Source of the DNA: Saprospiraceae bacterium
GTDB lineage: Bacteria > Bacteroidota > Bacteroidia > Chitinophagales > Saprospiraceae
Assembly (NCBI GenBank): GCA_019638455.1
Contig: JAHBTU010000005.1
Coordinates: forward strand, 186,001-250,000
DNA: 64,000 bases
Direction of reading: 5' to 3'
Part shown: piece by piece, positions 15,357 to 23,637 of the stretch
Position numbering within the stretch: the stretch's first letter is position 1
Layout of the letters: the number at the start of each line of letters is the position of its first letter
Position numbers and translations under genes: made by a program
The notes under the pieces: model-generated
What the model was told of the DNA's origin: nothing
The model's database searches: none
The model's input: the letters and a program-made list of their open reading frames with translations, nothing else

Positions 15357-16208
15357 ATGCTCATTTTCAAAGAAGTTGCAACCTTGCAGACTTGGCTGGA
15401 CGCGGCTCGCGGCAAGGGGCGCATCATCGGTTTTGCTCCCACCATGGGAGCCTTGCACGACGGCCACCTCGAGCTCATTCGCATGGCCAAGCGCGACGGC
15501 TGCCTTGCCGTTGCCAGCATTTTTGTCAATCCAACCCAATTCAACGACCCCAAGGATTTGGAAAAATATCCGCGTCTGCCAGAAAAAGACACGGCGCTGC
15601 TCATCAGCGCCGACTGCGATGCGCTTTTTATGCCGCCAGTGGCGGAGGTGTATCCTCCCGGCGTGGACTTGACCCTTGACTTGGATTTTGGGCATCTGGA
15701 CAAGGTAATGGAGGGCGAGTTCCGCCCCGGCCATTTCAAAGGCATGGCGACGGTGGTGCATCGCCTGCTTGATATCGTGAAGCCACATCGGCTTTACATG
15801 GGGCAAAAAGATTTCCAACAGCTCAGCATCGTGCGCGATATGATTCGTCAGTTGCGATTGCCCGTGCAACTGGTGATGTGTCCCACTGTTCGAGAACCCG
15901 ACGGGTTGGCCATGAGTAGCCGAAATATGCGCCTCACGCCCGCGCTGCGCGCTGTCGCGCCAGTTATTTATCAGACTATGCAATGGGCGCAAGCGGCGCT
16001 CCGGCAACAATCAGCCTCTGAGGTGCAGCATGAGGCCATGCGGCGACTCGCGGCTGCTGGCCTGAAGCCCGAGTATTTCGATGTGGTGGATGGTGTTTCG
16101 CTGTTGCCAGTTCGTCAATGGTCGGACAGTGACTTTATCGTGGCCTGCGTGGCTGCTTTTGCGGGAGATGTGCGATTGATTGACAACCTTGTGCTGAAGG
16201 GTCAATGA
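15357..16208 (+). CDS. panC: Pantoate--beta-alanine ligase
   Basis: 283 residues, normal length. It condenses pantoate and beta-alanine with ATP to pantothenate for coenzyme A synthesis in the cytosol. The nucleotidyl-transferase HIGH-type motif is PTMGALHDGHLELI. ASIFVNPTQFNDPKDLEKYP, FKGMATVVHRL, MGQKDFQQLSIVRDM and the KMSKS-like GLAMSSRNMRLT are all present. The ATG at 15357 matches the usual start (MLIFKEVATLQTWL). panB and panD are not adjacent. Confidence 0.97.
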   Translation: MLIFKEVATLQTWLDAARGKGRIIGFAPTMGALHDGHLELIRMAKRDGCLAVASIFVNPTQFNDPKDLEKYPRLPEKDTALLISADCDALFMPPVAEVYPPGVDLTLDLDFGHLDKVMEGEFRPGHFKGMATVVHRLLDIVKPHRLYMGQKDFQQLSIVRDMIRQLRLPVQLVMCPTVREPDGLAMSSRNMRLTPALRAVAPVIYQTMQWAQAALRQQSASEVQHEAMRRLAAAGLKPEYFDVVDGVSLLPVRQWSDSDFIVACVAAFAGDVRLIDNLVLKGQ

Positions 16209-16366
16209 TTCATGCGCTACTCCGAGGTGACCCACTTCCGGCACAATAGACTTGTTGCGGTGGAGGCCTTTGGCGAAGGGAAAGCCCTTTTCCCAACTGG
16301 CTTCGTTAAATTTTTCGCCGAATATGCCCGATTTCGGCTGCAAAATTTGCCTTGCCAGTAGAAAAA

Positions 16367-16684
16367 ATGACAATCCCCTTCACTCAAAGCCCTCCATCGC
16401 AACAACTTTATTTCCCAAATGTGATAAAACCCGAGTTGGGAGATGCAAACGGGATGTTTGGCCTTCAAACGGGCTGTAACGTGTCAGCATACTCAATCCG
16501 AATTTACGACCGGTGGGGCGGGCTGATTTTTGAGGGCAATCAGCCTCAACAAAGTTGGAACGGGACATACAGGGGAAAACTGGTCCCGCCCGGTGTCTAT
16601 GTGTTTCATGCGGTGTTTATGTTGGAAAATGGGGGCGAGGCGAAGTGGGTTTCAAAAAGTGGTTCTGTGGCCGTCGTTCGATAA
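16367..16684 (+). pseudogene. Orphan gliding-motility/T9SS type B C-terminal domain
   Basis: About 105 residues containing little more than the C-terminal sorting domain normally found at the end of large secreted proteins: LYFPNVIKPELGDANGMF, a Cys, then IRIYDRWGGLIFEGN, SWNGTYRGKLVPPGVYVF and a final VAVVR. There is no signal peptide and no passenger domain, and the usual 'FTPNGDGxND' start is degraded to IKPELGDANG. The simplest reading is the remnant of a deleted T9SS substrate gene. It lies 70 bp before bshA. The 158 bp upstream (from 16209) show no recognisable passenger sequence. Confidence 0.75.
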
Positions 16685-16754
16685 GCGAACGGCAACAAAG
16701 CGCCTGTCCGATTGTTTTGCCACCTGTTTTTTATTGAGCAATAAACAGCAGAAA

Positions 16755-17897
16755 ATGAAGATAGGTATCGTCTGTTACCCTACTTATGGCGGCTCCGGCG
16801 TGGTCGCCACCGAACTGGGTCTTGGTCTTGCCCGCAAGGGGCATGAAATTCATTTCATCACTTACAGACGGCCTGTCCGGCTGGCGCATTTTGATGCCAA
16901 TGTGTTTTATCACGAGGTGGATAGCGAGGACTACCCCTTGTTTGAATACCCGCCTTACGACACGGCGCTGGCTTCCAAAATCGTGGACGTGGTGCAATAC
17001 TCCAACCTTGACATCCTGCACGTCCACTATGCGATTCCGCACGCGGCAGTGGCATACATGGCTAAAAAAATCTTGCTCACGCAGGGGCGCTATCTTCCAG
17101 TGGTGACGACGCTTCATGGCACGGACATCACGCTTGTGGGCAACAACCGCGCATTCGCGCCAGTCGTCGAATTCAGCATCAACAAAAGCGACGGCGTCAC
17201 GGCGGTTTCTCAAAACTTGAAGGACGACACCTTGCGGCTGTTCGATATTCAACGCGATATTCGAGTGGTCTATAACTTTATTGATTTTGAAAGATTTAGA
17301 AAAACCAACAAAGAGCATTTCAAAAAAATCATCGCGCCTGAAGGTGAGCGCATTCTGGCACACACGTCGAACTTCCGCAAGGTGAAACGAGTGGAAGACG
17401 TAGTGCTTATCTTCAAACAAGTCCACGAAAAAGTGCCCTCCAAACTGCTGATGATTGGCGACGGGCCGGAGCGCCAAAATGTGGAACGCCTGGCCCGCGA
17501 CTTGGGCCTCTCCAAGGAAGTGCGTTTTCTCGGCAAACAGGACGCTATAGAAGAGCTGCTCGCCATCTGCGACCTCTTTCTCATCCCGTCTGAAAATGAG
17601 AGCTTTGGCTTGGCGGCCTTGGAGGCCATGGCCTGCGAGGTACCCGTCATCTCCTCCAACAGCGGCGGCCTCCCGGAAGTGAATATACACGGCGTGACCG
17701 GCTTCATGAGCTGCCCCGGTCATGTGGATGAAATGGCCCAATATGCCATACAACTGCTCAACGATGAAGAGATGCTGCAAAAATTTCGCACCAATGCGCT
17801 TGCTCAAGCCAAGCGATTCGACATCGAAAACATTCTGCCGCACTATGAAGCTTACTACGAGGAAGTGCTGGATAGAAGCGCCGCAAAAGTGGAGTGA
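16755..17897 (+). CDS. bshA: N-acetyl-alpha-D-glucosaminyl L-malate synthase
   Basis: 380 residues, a GT4-family glycosyltransferase. It transfers GlcNAc from UDP-GlcNAc to L-malate, the first step of bacillithiol synthesis. Typical BshA features are MKIGIVCYPTYGGSGVVATE at the start, LHVHYAIPHAAVAYMAK, TTLHGTDITLVG, AHTSNFRKVKRVEDV, and the GT4 motif LIPSENESFGLAALEAMACEVPV with its E-x7-E. The ATG at 16755 is the first Met that gives the conserved N-terminus. Bacillithiol synthesis is known in Bacteroidota. bshB/bshC are not in the window. Confidence 0.95.
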   Translation: MKIGIVCYPTYGGSGVVATELGLGLARKGHEIHFITYRRPVRLAHFDANVFYHEVDSEDYPLFEYPPYDTALASKIVDVVQYSNLDILHVHYAIPHAAVAYMAKKILLTQGRYLPVVTTLHGTDITLVGNNRAFAPVVEFSINKSDGVTAVSQNLKDDTLRLFDIQRDIRVVYNFIDFERFRKTNKEHFKKIIAPEGERILAHTSNFRKVKRVEDVVLIFKQVHEKVPSKLLMIGDGPERQNVERLARDLGLSKEVRFLGKQDAIEELLAICDLFLIPSENESFGLAALEAMACEVPVISSNSGGLPEVNIHGVTGFMSCPGHVDEMAQYAIQLLNDEEMLQKFRTNALAQAKRFDIENILPHYEAYYEEVLDRSAAKVE

Positions 17898-17929
17898 CGC
17901 GAGTGGTGCGTGATGCCTACATTTGCCGC

Positions 17930-18310
17930 ATGGATTCCTCAGTTTTTTTCAAATGGCTTGCATTGGTGACGGCTGGCACGGCAGCCGCACTATCTGCGTT
18001 GCATTTTGGCTTGCCCGAAGCACAGGCGCACTGGAAATTTGCGGTCGCCTCCGTCCTGCTTTTTACCCTTGTATGCCTCGGACTTTTTTTTGCTGGCAAA
18101 AATGCCGTGCGGAGCAAGAGCAGAGCGGCATTCATCAATCTCGTGTCGGGTTCCGTGTTCGGTAAAATGGTGCTGGCGCTGATCTTTCTGTTTGTTTACC
18201 AACGTGCGGCAAAACCCGAAAACGAATGGTTTGTGGGCATTTTTTTGCTTTGTTATGTGGTTTACACAGGGTTTGAGGTGTGGTTCATGACCCGCTTGGC
18301 CAAGGCTTGA
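17930..18310 (+). CDS. Small integral membrane protein, AtpI-like
   Basis: 126 residues with four predicted membrane segments: WLALVTAGTAAALSALHF, FAVASVLLFTLVCLGLFFAG, GKMVLALIFLFVYQRA and FVGIFLLCYVVYTGFEVWFM. The layout resembles the AtpI/ATP-synthase-subunit-I-like proteins that sit next to ATP synthase genes in this phylum, but no atp genes are nearby, so this is only a resemblance. The ATG at 17930 is used; it lies 32 bp after bshA and is probably co-transcribed with it. Confidence 0.7.
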   Translation: MDSSVFFKWLALVTAGTAAALSALHFGLPEAQAHWKFAVASVLLFTLVCLGLFFAGKNAVRSKSRAAFINLVSGSVFGKMVLALIFLFVYQRAAKPENEWFVGIFLLCYVVYTGFEVWFMTRLAKA

Positions 18311-18676
18311 AATGCACCCGCCTGAAACTATTTGAGCCTGAAAATTTTGCTTCTCAATCACCTTTTATCGTCAAACGCCCTTGCGCGATATCGCGCCTGC
18401 CAAGCCCCGCGCCGGCTCAAAAAACTGGTGGTTCATCGGTGAACGAAATTTTCACTATCCTTGCACTTCCTCAAGGCCGCACATCGTTCAGTTTTGGAGC
18501 CTTGCGTGGAGGCTCTTTATCATTCACAATCGCAACTACCTTAGGCAGGGGCAGCACCTCGAAAAATCGGCAGGAGGGAGATGCTTGATGGTATGGCGTG
18601 GAGGGGCAGCGAACCAGAATATGTTTCGGGGCGCGGTCCCTGCCCAAGCTAGTTGCTCACAATCAAAAAAAGGCCG
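18311..18676. other. Intergenic stretch without recognised gene
   Basis: Holds a perfect 14-bp palindrome (gcgcgatatcgcgc, 18383-18396). There is also a small hairpin with a short T-run (gagcc...ggctc then tttatc, near 18499-18522) that could end a short transcript. The weak open frames across it show no family resemblance. Confidence 0.4.
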
Positions 18677-19660
18677 ATGGTTACAAGAAATGGATTTACC
18701 CTAATGACCATTGATGAGTTCGAGCAATGGATGGCTGCTCGCCAAGTGACCCGCACAGTGCTGACATTGCAGCAACACCACACCTTCTCGCCGAGTTATG
18801 CCAATTTCACGGGGAGCAATCATTTCTCTCTGCTGGTGGGCATGAAAAACTATCATGTCAACTACAACGGTTGGGCGGATATAGGCCAACATTTCACCAC
18901 TTTCCCCGATGGCATGATTGCCACTGGCCGCAGCCTCGAACTGTCGCCTGCCTGCATCAAAGGGCGCAACGCCAACGCTATTTGTGTGGAAAACGTGGGC
19001 TATTTCGATGCTGGCAAGGACAACATGACCGCAGCGCACCGCGATGTCATCGTGCGCTCGGCAGCCGCTATCGTCAAGCGTTTTGGGTTGCCCGTCAACA
19101 CGGACAGAATCGTGTATCACCATTGGTTCGACCTCAACACGGGCGCGCGCACCAACGGCAACAGCGGCTCCGTGAAATCATGCCCGGGCACAGCCTTTTT
19201 TGGAGGCAACAAGGTAGCGCACGCGCAGGCCAACTTCCTGCCGCTCGTGACGAGGGCCTTGGGCGGTCATTTTGGGGGACAATTGACGGGGGTGCTCAAA
19301 TTTGGCTACGTCACCGCTCAAAGTCTAAACATCCGCACTGGCCCCGGCACACAATTTTCGAGGGTGGGAGCCACCTCGCTGGGCGCTATTTTGCGGATTT
19401 ATCGAGTGCAAAACGGTTGGTATAAAATCGCCAAAAACCGCGAGGAATGGGTGGCGGGCAATTTCGTCACCGATGTGCAAATGGCCGAAGTGGCCAACGC
19501 CGATAGGCTCAACGTCCGCTCGGGGCCGGGTACCAGTTTTTCCATCGTCGGCACCTATTTGCGGGGCGAGGTGGTCTTCATTTTTGAACAAAAAGGCACT
19601 TGGGCCAAAATCGGCCTCGATGAGCGTTGGGTGTCGCGCAATTTTTTGAAAATACTCTGA
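18677..19660 (+). CDS. N-acetylmuramoyl-L-alanine amidase-like protein with two SH3b domains
   Basis: 327 residues. Residues about 1-200 look like a peptidoglycan-recognition/amidase_2 fold: LQQHHTF near the N-terminus, NGWADIGQHFTTFPDGMIATGR, AICVENVGYFD, IVYHHWFDLNTG and SVKSCPGTAFFGG supply the His/Glu/Cys positions expected for a zinc amidase. Two bacterial SH3 repeats follow (SLNIRTGPGTQFSRVG; RLNVRSGPGTSFSIVG), each ending in a W-V-(A/S)-x-N-F strand. No signal peptide is evident. The ATG at 18677 was chosen over a TTG eight codons upstream. Its SH3b modules are very like those of the subtilase at 44746-46755. The next gene starts 6 bp later. Confidence 0.8.
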   Translation: MVTRNGFTLMTIDEFEQWMAARQVTRTVLTLQQHHTFSPSYANFTGSNHFSLLVGMKNYHVNYNGWADIGQHFTTFPDGMIATGRSLELSPACIKGRNANAICVENVGYFDAGKDNMTAAHRDVIVRSAAAIVKRFGLPVNTDRIVYHHWFDLNTGARTNGNSGSVKSCPGTAFFGGNKVAHAQANFLPLVTRALGGHFGGQLTGVLKFGYVTAQSLNIRTGPGTQFSRVGATSLGAILRIYRVQNGWYKIAKNREEWVAGNFVTDVQMAEVANADRLNVRSGPGTSFSIVGTYLRGEVVFIFEQKGTWAKIGLDERWVSRNFLKIL

Positions 19661-19666
19661 CGCTCG

Positions 19667-20356
19667 ATGGAAACGCCACTCATTTTGTTGCATGGCGCAA
19701 TAGGCAGCGCCGCACAGTTCGACGCGCTGCGCCCGCATTTGGGTTCGGAGCGCCCTGTTTTTGCCTTGGACTTTCCCGGTCATGGTGGCTCTTCAGCCGA
19801 TGAACCCTTTTCCATGTCGCGTTTTTCCGACTTTGTTTTGCGTTTTTTGGAAAAAGAAAAGGTGGCGCGAGCGGATTTTTTCGGCTACAGCATGGGCGGC
19901 TATGTGGCGCTGTATTTGGCTTGGCAACACCCCAAGCGTGTGCGCCGTGTTTTCACGCTCGGCACCAAATTCGATTGGACGCCCGAAACGGCTGCCCGCG
20001 AGTCGGCGATGCTCAGTGCCGAGAAAATAGCGGAAAAAGTGCCCGCTTTTGCACAAATGCTGGCTGCTCGTCATGCCCCTGCTGACTGGAAAGAGGTGCT
20101 GCGTCGCACGGCAGATATGCTCCGCGATTTGGGAACAGGGCAAGGGCTTCCGGCGGAGGCATTTGCACGCATCGGCTGTCCAGTCACGATTGGCCTTGGC
20201 GAATTGGACAACATGGTGACACTTGAGGAGAGCCGTGCGGTGGCTTCCGCTTTGCCTCGCGGGAGCTTGGAAATTTTGACAGCTTGCAAGCATCCCATGG
20301 AGCAGGTAGATGTCGTACTTTTAGCGGAGCGCCTGCGCTTTTTTTTCCTTCGTTGA
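19667..20356 (+). CDS. Alpha/beta hydrolase
   Basis: 229 residues. The oxyanion-hole motif ILLHGAIGSAAQF, LDFPGHGGSS and the nucleophile elbow GYSMGGYVAL (Ser catalytic) are present. A late acidic residue (GELDNMVT) and His (CKHPMEQV) complete a triad. It resembles small esterases of the MenH/BioH size class, but the substrate is not predictable. It follows the amidase gene by 6 bp and may share its transcript. Confidence 0.9.
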   Translation: METPLILLHGAIGSAAQFDALRPHLGSERPVFALDFPGHGGSSADEPFSMSRFSDFVLRFLEKEKVARADFFGYSMGGYVALYLAWQHPKRVRRVFTLGTKFDWTPETAARESAMLSAEKIAEKVPAFAQMLAARHAPADWKEVLRRTADMLRDLGTGQGLPAEAFARIGCPVTIGLGELDNMVTLEESRAVASALPRGSLEILTACKHPMEQVDVVLLAERLRFFFLR

Positions 20357-20441
20357 AATGTAACCCTTTGAACGCCGACGCTGTCTCGTGCAGCGACACA
20401 GAACATGAAAGCAGCGAGGCGGGAAATCCGCCGGGAAGGAT

Positions 20442-21014
20442 ATGTCCGCGACTCTATCAGACGAAACCCTTGTTCAACAGGCTCAGGCCGGGCAGCAAAG
20501 CGCATTTGCGATGTTGGTGAAACGCTATGAGAAATATGCGTTCACGCTGGCATTGCGTTTTGTCAAAAATCGGGAGGACGCGCACGAAGTAGCGCAAGAT
20601 AGTTTTCTGCGAGCCTTTCGTTATCTGCCCGATTTTCGAGGCGATGCAAAATTCTCGACGTGGCTTTACAAAATTGTTTATTCGACCTCTTTGAATTTTT
20701 TAAGAAAACAAAACCCTGACATTCAATCGCTTGACGACGAAAAACGCCCGGTTCATCTGAAAGACGAAGGCGCTCCCGATGTATCGGCATCCTTGGAACG
20801 CCAAGACCGAAATGTCTCGCTTCAAAAAGCGATTGGCCTTTTGTCGCCCGACGACGCGGGCATCATCACGCTGTTTTATATGTACGAACACAGCCTCGAC
20901 GAAATCTGCGATATGATGGGCCTCACGATGACCAATGCAAAAACCAAACTTTGCCGCGCTCGGCAACGTTTGAAAGTGATTTTGGAAGATAAATTTGCGC
21001 ACGAGATTGCCTGA
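20442..21014 (+). CDS. RNA polymerase sigma factor, ECF family
   Basis: 190 residues with the two ECF regions. Region 2 reads FAMLVKRYEKYAFTLALRFV, REDAHEVAQDSFLRAFRYLP and FRGDAKFSTWLYKIVYSTSL. Region 4 reads LLSPDDAGIITLFYMYEHSL, DEICDMMGLTMTNAKTKLC and RARQRLKVIL. It directs core polymerase to a target regulon. It is followed at 32 bp by a putative anti-sigma gene and then a TonB-C gene, a layout typical of a cell-envelope signalling operon. Confidence 0.95.
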   Translation: MSATLSDETLVQQAQAGQQSAFAMLVKRYEKYAFTLALRFVKNREDAHEVAQDSFLRAFRYLPDFRGDAKFSTWLYKIVYSTSLNFLRKQNPDIQSLDDEKRPVHLKDEGAPDVSASLERQDRNVSLQKAIGLLSPDDAGIITLFYMYEHSLDEICDMMGLTMTNAKTKLCRARQRLKVILEDKFAHEIA

Positions 21015-21046
21015 CCCTGTCTTGAAAGGGATAAAAAACTCGAACA

Positions 21047-21565
21047 ATGGAAAATAATTTGATGCTCTCCGACGACCTTCTGTGGGACTACGCCGATGGA
21101 TTCCTGACGGCGGAGGAAAAGGCCCGCGTGGAGGCTGCTTTGGCCAACCACCCGGAATGGCGCGAACGGTTGGAGGCTGTTCAGGCCGAAAAACGCGCTT
21201 TCCATGCCCTGCCGTTGGAAAAACCCAAGCCCGGCTTCTCCGACCGGGTGATGGCGGCATGGGCAACCGAGTCCCACTCGGCTTATGTCGCCACGGCAAA
21301 AGGAAAAGACTGGGTGGTGTACCTCGTCTCGACGGTGCTGGGGCTGTTCATTTGCGTGGCGTTTGTGGTGGCGGGCATGCAGGCTGGGCCAAAGACGCTG
21401 CCCTCGGGCTTGGAAGTGCCCAAAGTGCCGGAGCTCCAATGGGAACAGGTGGTGGGCAATGTAGCCGTTCAATACGGAGCCTACCTGATGCTGGCTGTGT
21501 TGATGCTCAAACTCGTGGAGCGGTATTTGCAGCAACGCCGCGCGCTGGACAGACTGAAAGCATAA
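21047..21565 (+). CDS. Putative anti-sigma factor, two-TM membrane protein
   Basis: 172 residues. The N-terminal 45 residues (LLWDYADGFLTAEEKARVEA, ALANHPEWRERLEA) match the helical anti-sigma domain found in Bacteroidota regulators without a zinc-binding His-x3-Cys-x2-Cys motif. Two membrane spans follow (WVVYLVSTVLGLFICVAFVV; VQYGAYLMLAVLMLKLV). Its position directly after an ECF sigma gene supports an inhibitory partner at the inner membrane; this is inference from context. The TonB-C gene starts 4 bp after its stop. Confidence 0.78.
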   Translation: MENNLMLSDDLLWDYADGFLTAEEKARVEAALANHPEWRERLEAVQAEKRAFHALPLEKPKPGFSDRVMAAWATESHSAYVATAKGKDWVVYLVSTVLGLFICVAFVVAGMQAGPKTLPSGLEVPKVPELQWEQVVGNVAVQYGAYLMLAVLMLKLVERYLQQRRALDRLKA

Positions 21566-21569
21566 AGGC

Positions 21570-22031
21570 ATGGAAAAAGACAAGAAGAAACCGCTATTCA
21601 TTCATCAACCCGAATACAAGGGCGGGCCGAAGGCGCTCACCCAATTCATTTACGCTCAGCTTCGTTATCCTGCGGCGGCCTTGGAGGCTGGTGTGGAAGG
21701 CATGGTGTTGGTGGATTACGACATTGACTACAAGGGAAATGTGGTGGCGACGAGGGTGCTGCAAGGCGTGGGGCATGGTTGCGACGAGGAAGCGTGTCGG
21801 GTGGTGCGCCTACTGAAATTCGACGTGCCAAAGAACCGGGGCGTCAGGGTGCTTTTTCACAAAAAAGCGCGCATCCAATTTAAGAAGCCAGCCCCTGTCG
21901 CGCAGCCTGCCGCTCCAAACTCTTCCCCTGCCGCGCTTCAGGTAAGTTATTCGTTGACACCCGCCGAAACGCCTGCCGAAACGGTCGCGGAAAACAAAAA
22001 AGAAGTTTACTCTTACACGATTCAACTCTGA
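21570..22031 (+). CDS. TonB C-terminal-like protein without membrane anchor
   Basis: 153 residues. Residues about 10-110 resemble the TonB C-terminal domain: FIHQPEYKGGPKALTQFI, LRYPAAALEAGVEGMVLVDY, then GHGCDEEACRVVRLLKFD and a final beta strand. The Pro/Ala-rich tail ends KKEVYSYTIQL. Unlike classical TonB it has no N-terminal membrane helix, and the proline-rich part is at the C-terminus. It is the third gene of the sigma/anti-sigma operon and may sense or relay an envelope state. Confidence 0.8.
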   Translation: MEKDKKKPLFIHQPEYKGGPKALTQFIYAQLRYPAAALEAGVEGMVLVDYDIDYKGNVVATRVLQGVGHGCDEEACRVVRLLKFDVPKNRGVRVLFHKKARIQFKKPAPVAQPAAPNSSPAALQVSYSLTPAETPAETVAENKKEVYSYTIQL

Positions 22032-22181
22032 CAAGGTGACTCGCGCCAAGTCCTCGAAGGCTTTTTCCGAGGAAATGCGAATATCGGTGGCAGGTAAATA
22101 GATGTCCCTCGCCTTGTCTTGTTGCTACTCTAATGACTGAGCGACAGGATGTTGAATTTTTGAGTCAAGAAAAGGTTGCCG

Positions 22182-23453
22182 CTACATGATTCGCGTTCCT
22201 TCGGGTATCACCGCGCCTTTTTTCACCGCTACCACGCCATCGCGCACACAAAACTCATCGGTCTCCATATCGGGCAGATGCGTGCCGCCTTTGATGACCA
22301 CGTTGTTGCCGATGCGACAATCCTTGTCGAGTATGGCGTGCTCGATGTGGCAGTAGTGCCCGATGCCCATTGGGATTTCGTCGGTGTGGAGGGCTATCTC
22401 TTCCAGCGTTTGGTAGCTATCATTGCCCATCACGATGGTGTCTTTGATGACCGTGTTTTCGCCCAGACGCGAGCGCAGGCCAATGATGGAGCCTTCAATC
22501 AGTCGCGCGTGGATGATGGAGCCTTCCGCGATGAGCGCCCGATTGAGTTGTGTGCCGCCATAGAATTTGGCAGGAGGCAACATCCTGCCGCGCGTATAGA
22601 CTTGGCGGTTGGAGTCGAAGAGGTTGAACGACGGGATGTGGTCGGTGAGCTCTATGTTGGCCTCATAGAAAGAGCGGATGGTACCGATATCGGTCCAATA
22701 TCCCTCGTATTGATAGGCAGCGACTTTGCGGCCTTCGTGAATGGCTGCCGGGATGATTTCCTTGCCAAAGTCCGTTGCTTCGGGATGTTGGTCGAACAAG
22801 TCGCTGATGGCTTTCCGATTGAAGATGTAGATGCCCATGGAGGCGAGGTAGTTGCGCCCACGCTTTTTGTTGAGTGTGCCGACCTCGCTGACCCAGTTGG
22901 GCAGCTCTTCGGCGTTGGGTTTTTCTATGAAGCGAGGGATGTACCCGTTTTCATTCACTTTCATAATGCCAAACCCCGTGGCATCGCGGGCATCTACGGG
23001 CAAGCAGGCGATGGTGATGTCGGCACCTTTTTCGATGTGATGTTTGGCCATTGCCTCAAAATCCATTTGGTAGAGCTGGTCGCCGGAGAGGATGAGCACA
23101 TAGTCGAAGTCTTGTCGCTCGTAGTGTTTTCGGCTTTGGCGCACGGCATCGGCGGTTCCTTGAAACCACTCCTTGCTGCCTGGCGTCTGTTCGGCAGCCA
23201 GAATATCCACAAAGCCGCGTGTGAAAATGTCGAAATTGTAGGAGTTTTTGATGTGGGCGTTGAGAGACGCGGAGTTGTATTGCGTGAGCACGAACATCCT
23301 TTTCACGCCGGAATTGATGCAGTTGGAAATCGGGATGTCAATGAGGCGGTACTTGCCACCTATCGGCACGGCGGGTTTGGAGCGTTGTTCGGTCAGCGGG
23401 AAAAGACGGCTTCCTGCGCCGCCGCCAAGGATGAGGCAAATCATTTTAATCAT
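22182..23453 (-). CDS. glgC: Glucose-1-phosphate adenylyltransferase
   Basis: 423 residues, full length. It makes ADP-glucose from glucose-1-phosphate and ATP, the committed step of bacterial glycogen synthesis. Present are the nucleotidyl-transferase loop CLILGGGAGSRLFPLTEQR, KPAVPIGGKYRLIDIPISN, FVDILAAEQTP, the sugar-binding EDFD-type DFDYVLILSGDQLYQMD, FIEKPNAEELP and a left-handed beta-helix C-terminus with hexapeptide repeats. It lies 184 bp downstream of glgA on the same strand. Confidence 0.96.
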   Translation of the reverse strand: MIKMICLILGGGAGSRLFPLTEQRSKPAVPIGGKYRLIDIPISNCINSGVKRMFVLTQYNSASLNAHIKNSYNFDIFTRGFVDILAAEQTPGSKEWFQGTADAVRQSRKHYERQDFDYVLILSGDQLYQMDFEAMAKHHIEKGADITIACLPVDARDATGFGIMKVNENGYIPRFIEKPNAEELPNWVSEVGTLNKKRGRNYLASMGIYIFNRKAISDLFDQHPEATDFGKEIIPAAIHEGRKVAAYQYEGYWTDIGTIRSFYEANIELTDHIPSFNLFDSNRQVYTRGRMLPPAKFYGGTQLNRALIAEGSIIHARLIEGSIIGLRSRLGENTVIKDTIVMGNDSYQTLEEIALHTDEIPMGIGHYCHIEHAILDKDCRIGNNVVIKGGTHLPDMETDEFCVRDGVVAVKKGAVIPEGTRIM

Positions 23454-23583
23454 GGTGGGTGGTTTGTTGTTTGCTGTTTCGTTTACAAATCGTACTCGTT
23501 GTCAATGCCTTGTTGAACACTCCGTTTGCGAAGTTTTATTGAGGCAGCCGCAAATTCGCAAAGGCTCTAAGAATTTGATTGTT

Positions 23584-23624
23584 AAATCTTTGTGCCTTAG
23601 TGATTTTGTGGCAAAATGTAAAAG
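23584..23624 (+). repeat. Weak fragment of repeat family A
   Basis: Reads 'aaatctttgtgccttagtg' then 'attttgtggcaaaatgt', similar to the 'gtctttgtgacttcgtggcaaattt' half of family A. Only one half is recognisable. It sits between glgA and glgC. Confidence 0.4.
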
Positions 23625-23637
23625 TGATGTCTCGCTC

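Noticed and set aside
18381..18704. Candidate coding frames before the amidase
   Set aside because: No family resemblance, poor codon pattern, and they overlap the better supported amidase start.
22176..23516. 446-codon plus-strand frame opposite glgC
   Set aside because: Shadow of glgC; the minus-strand product has all catalytic motifs, the plus-strand one has none.
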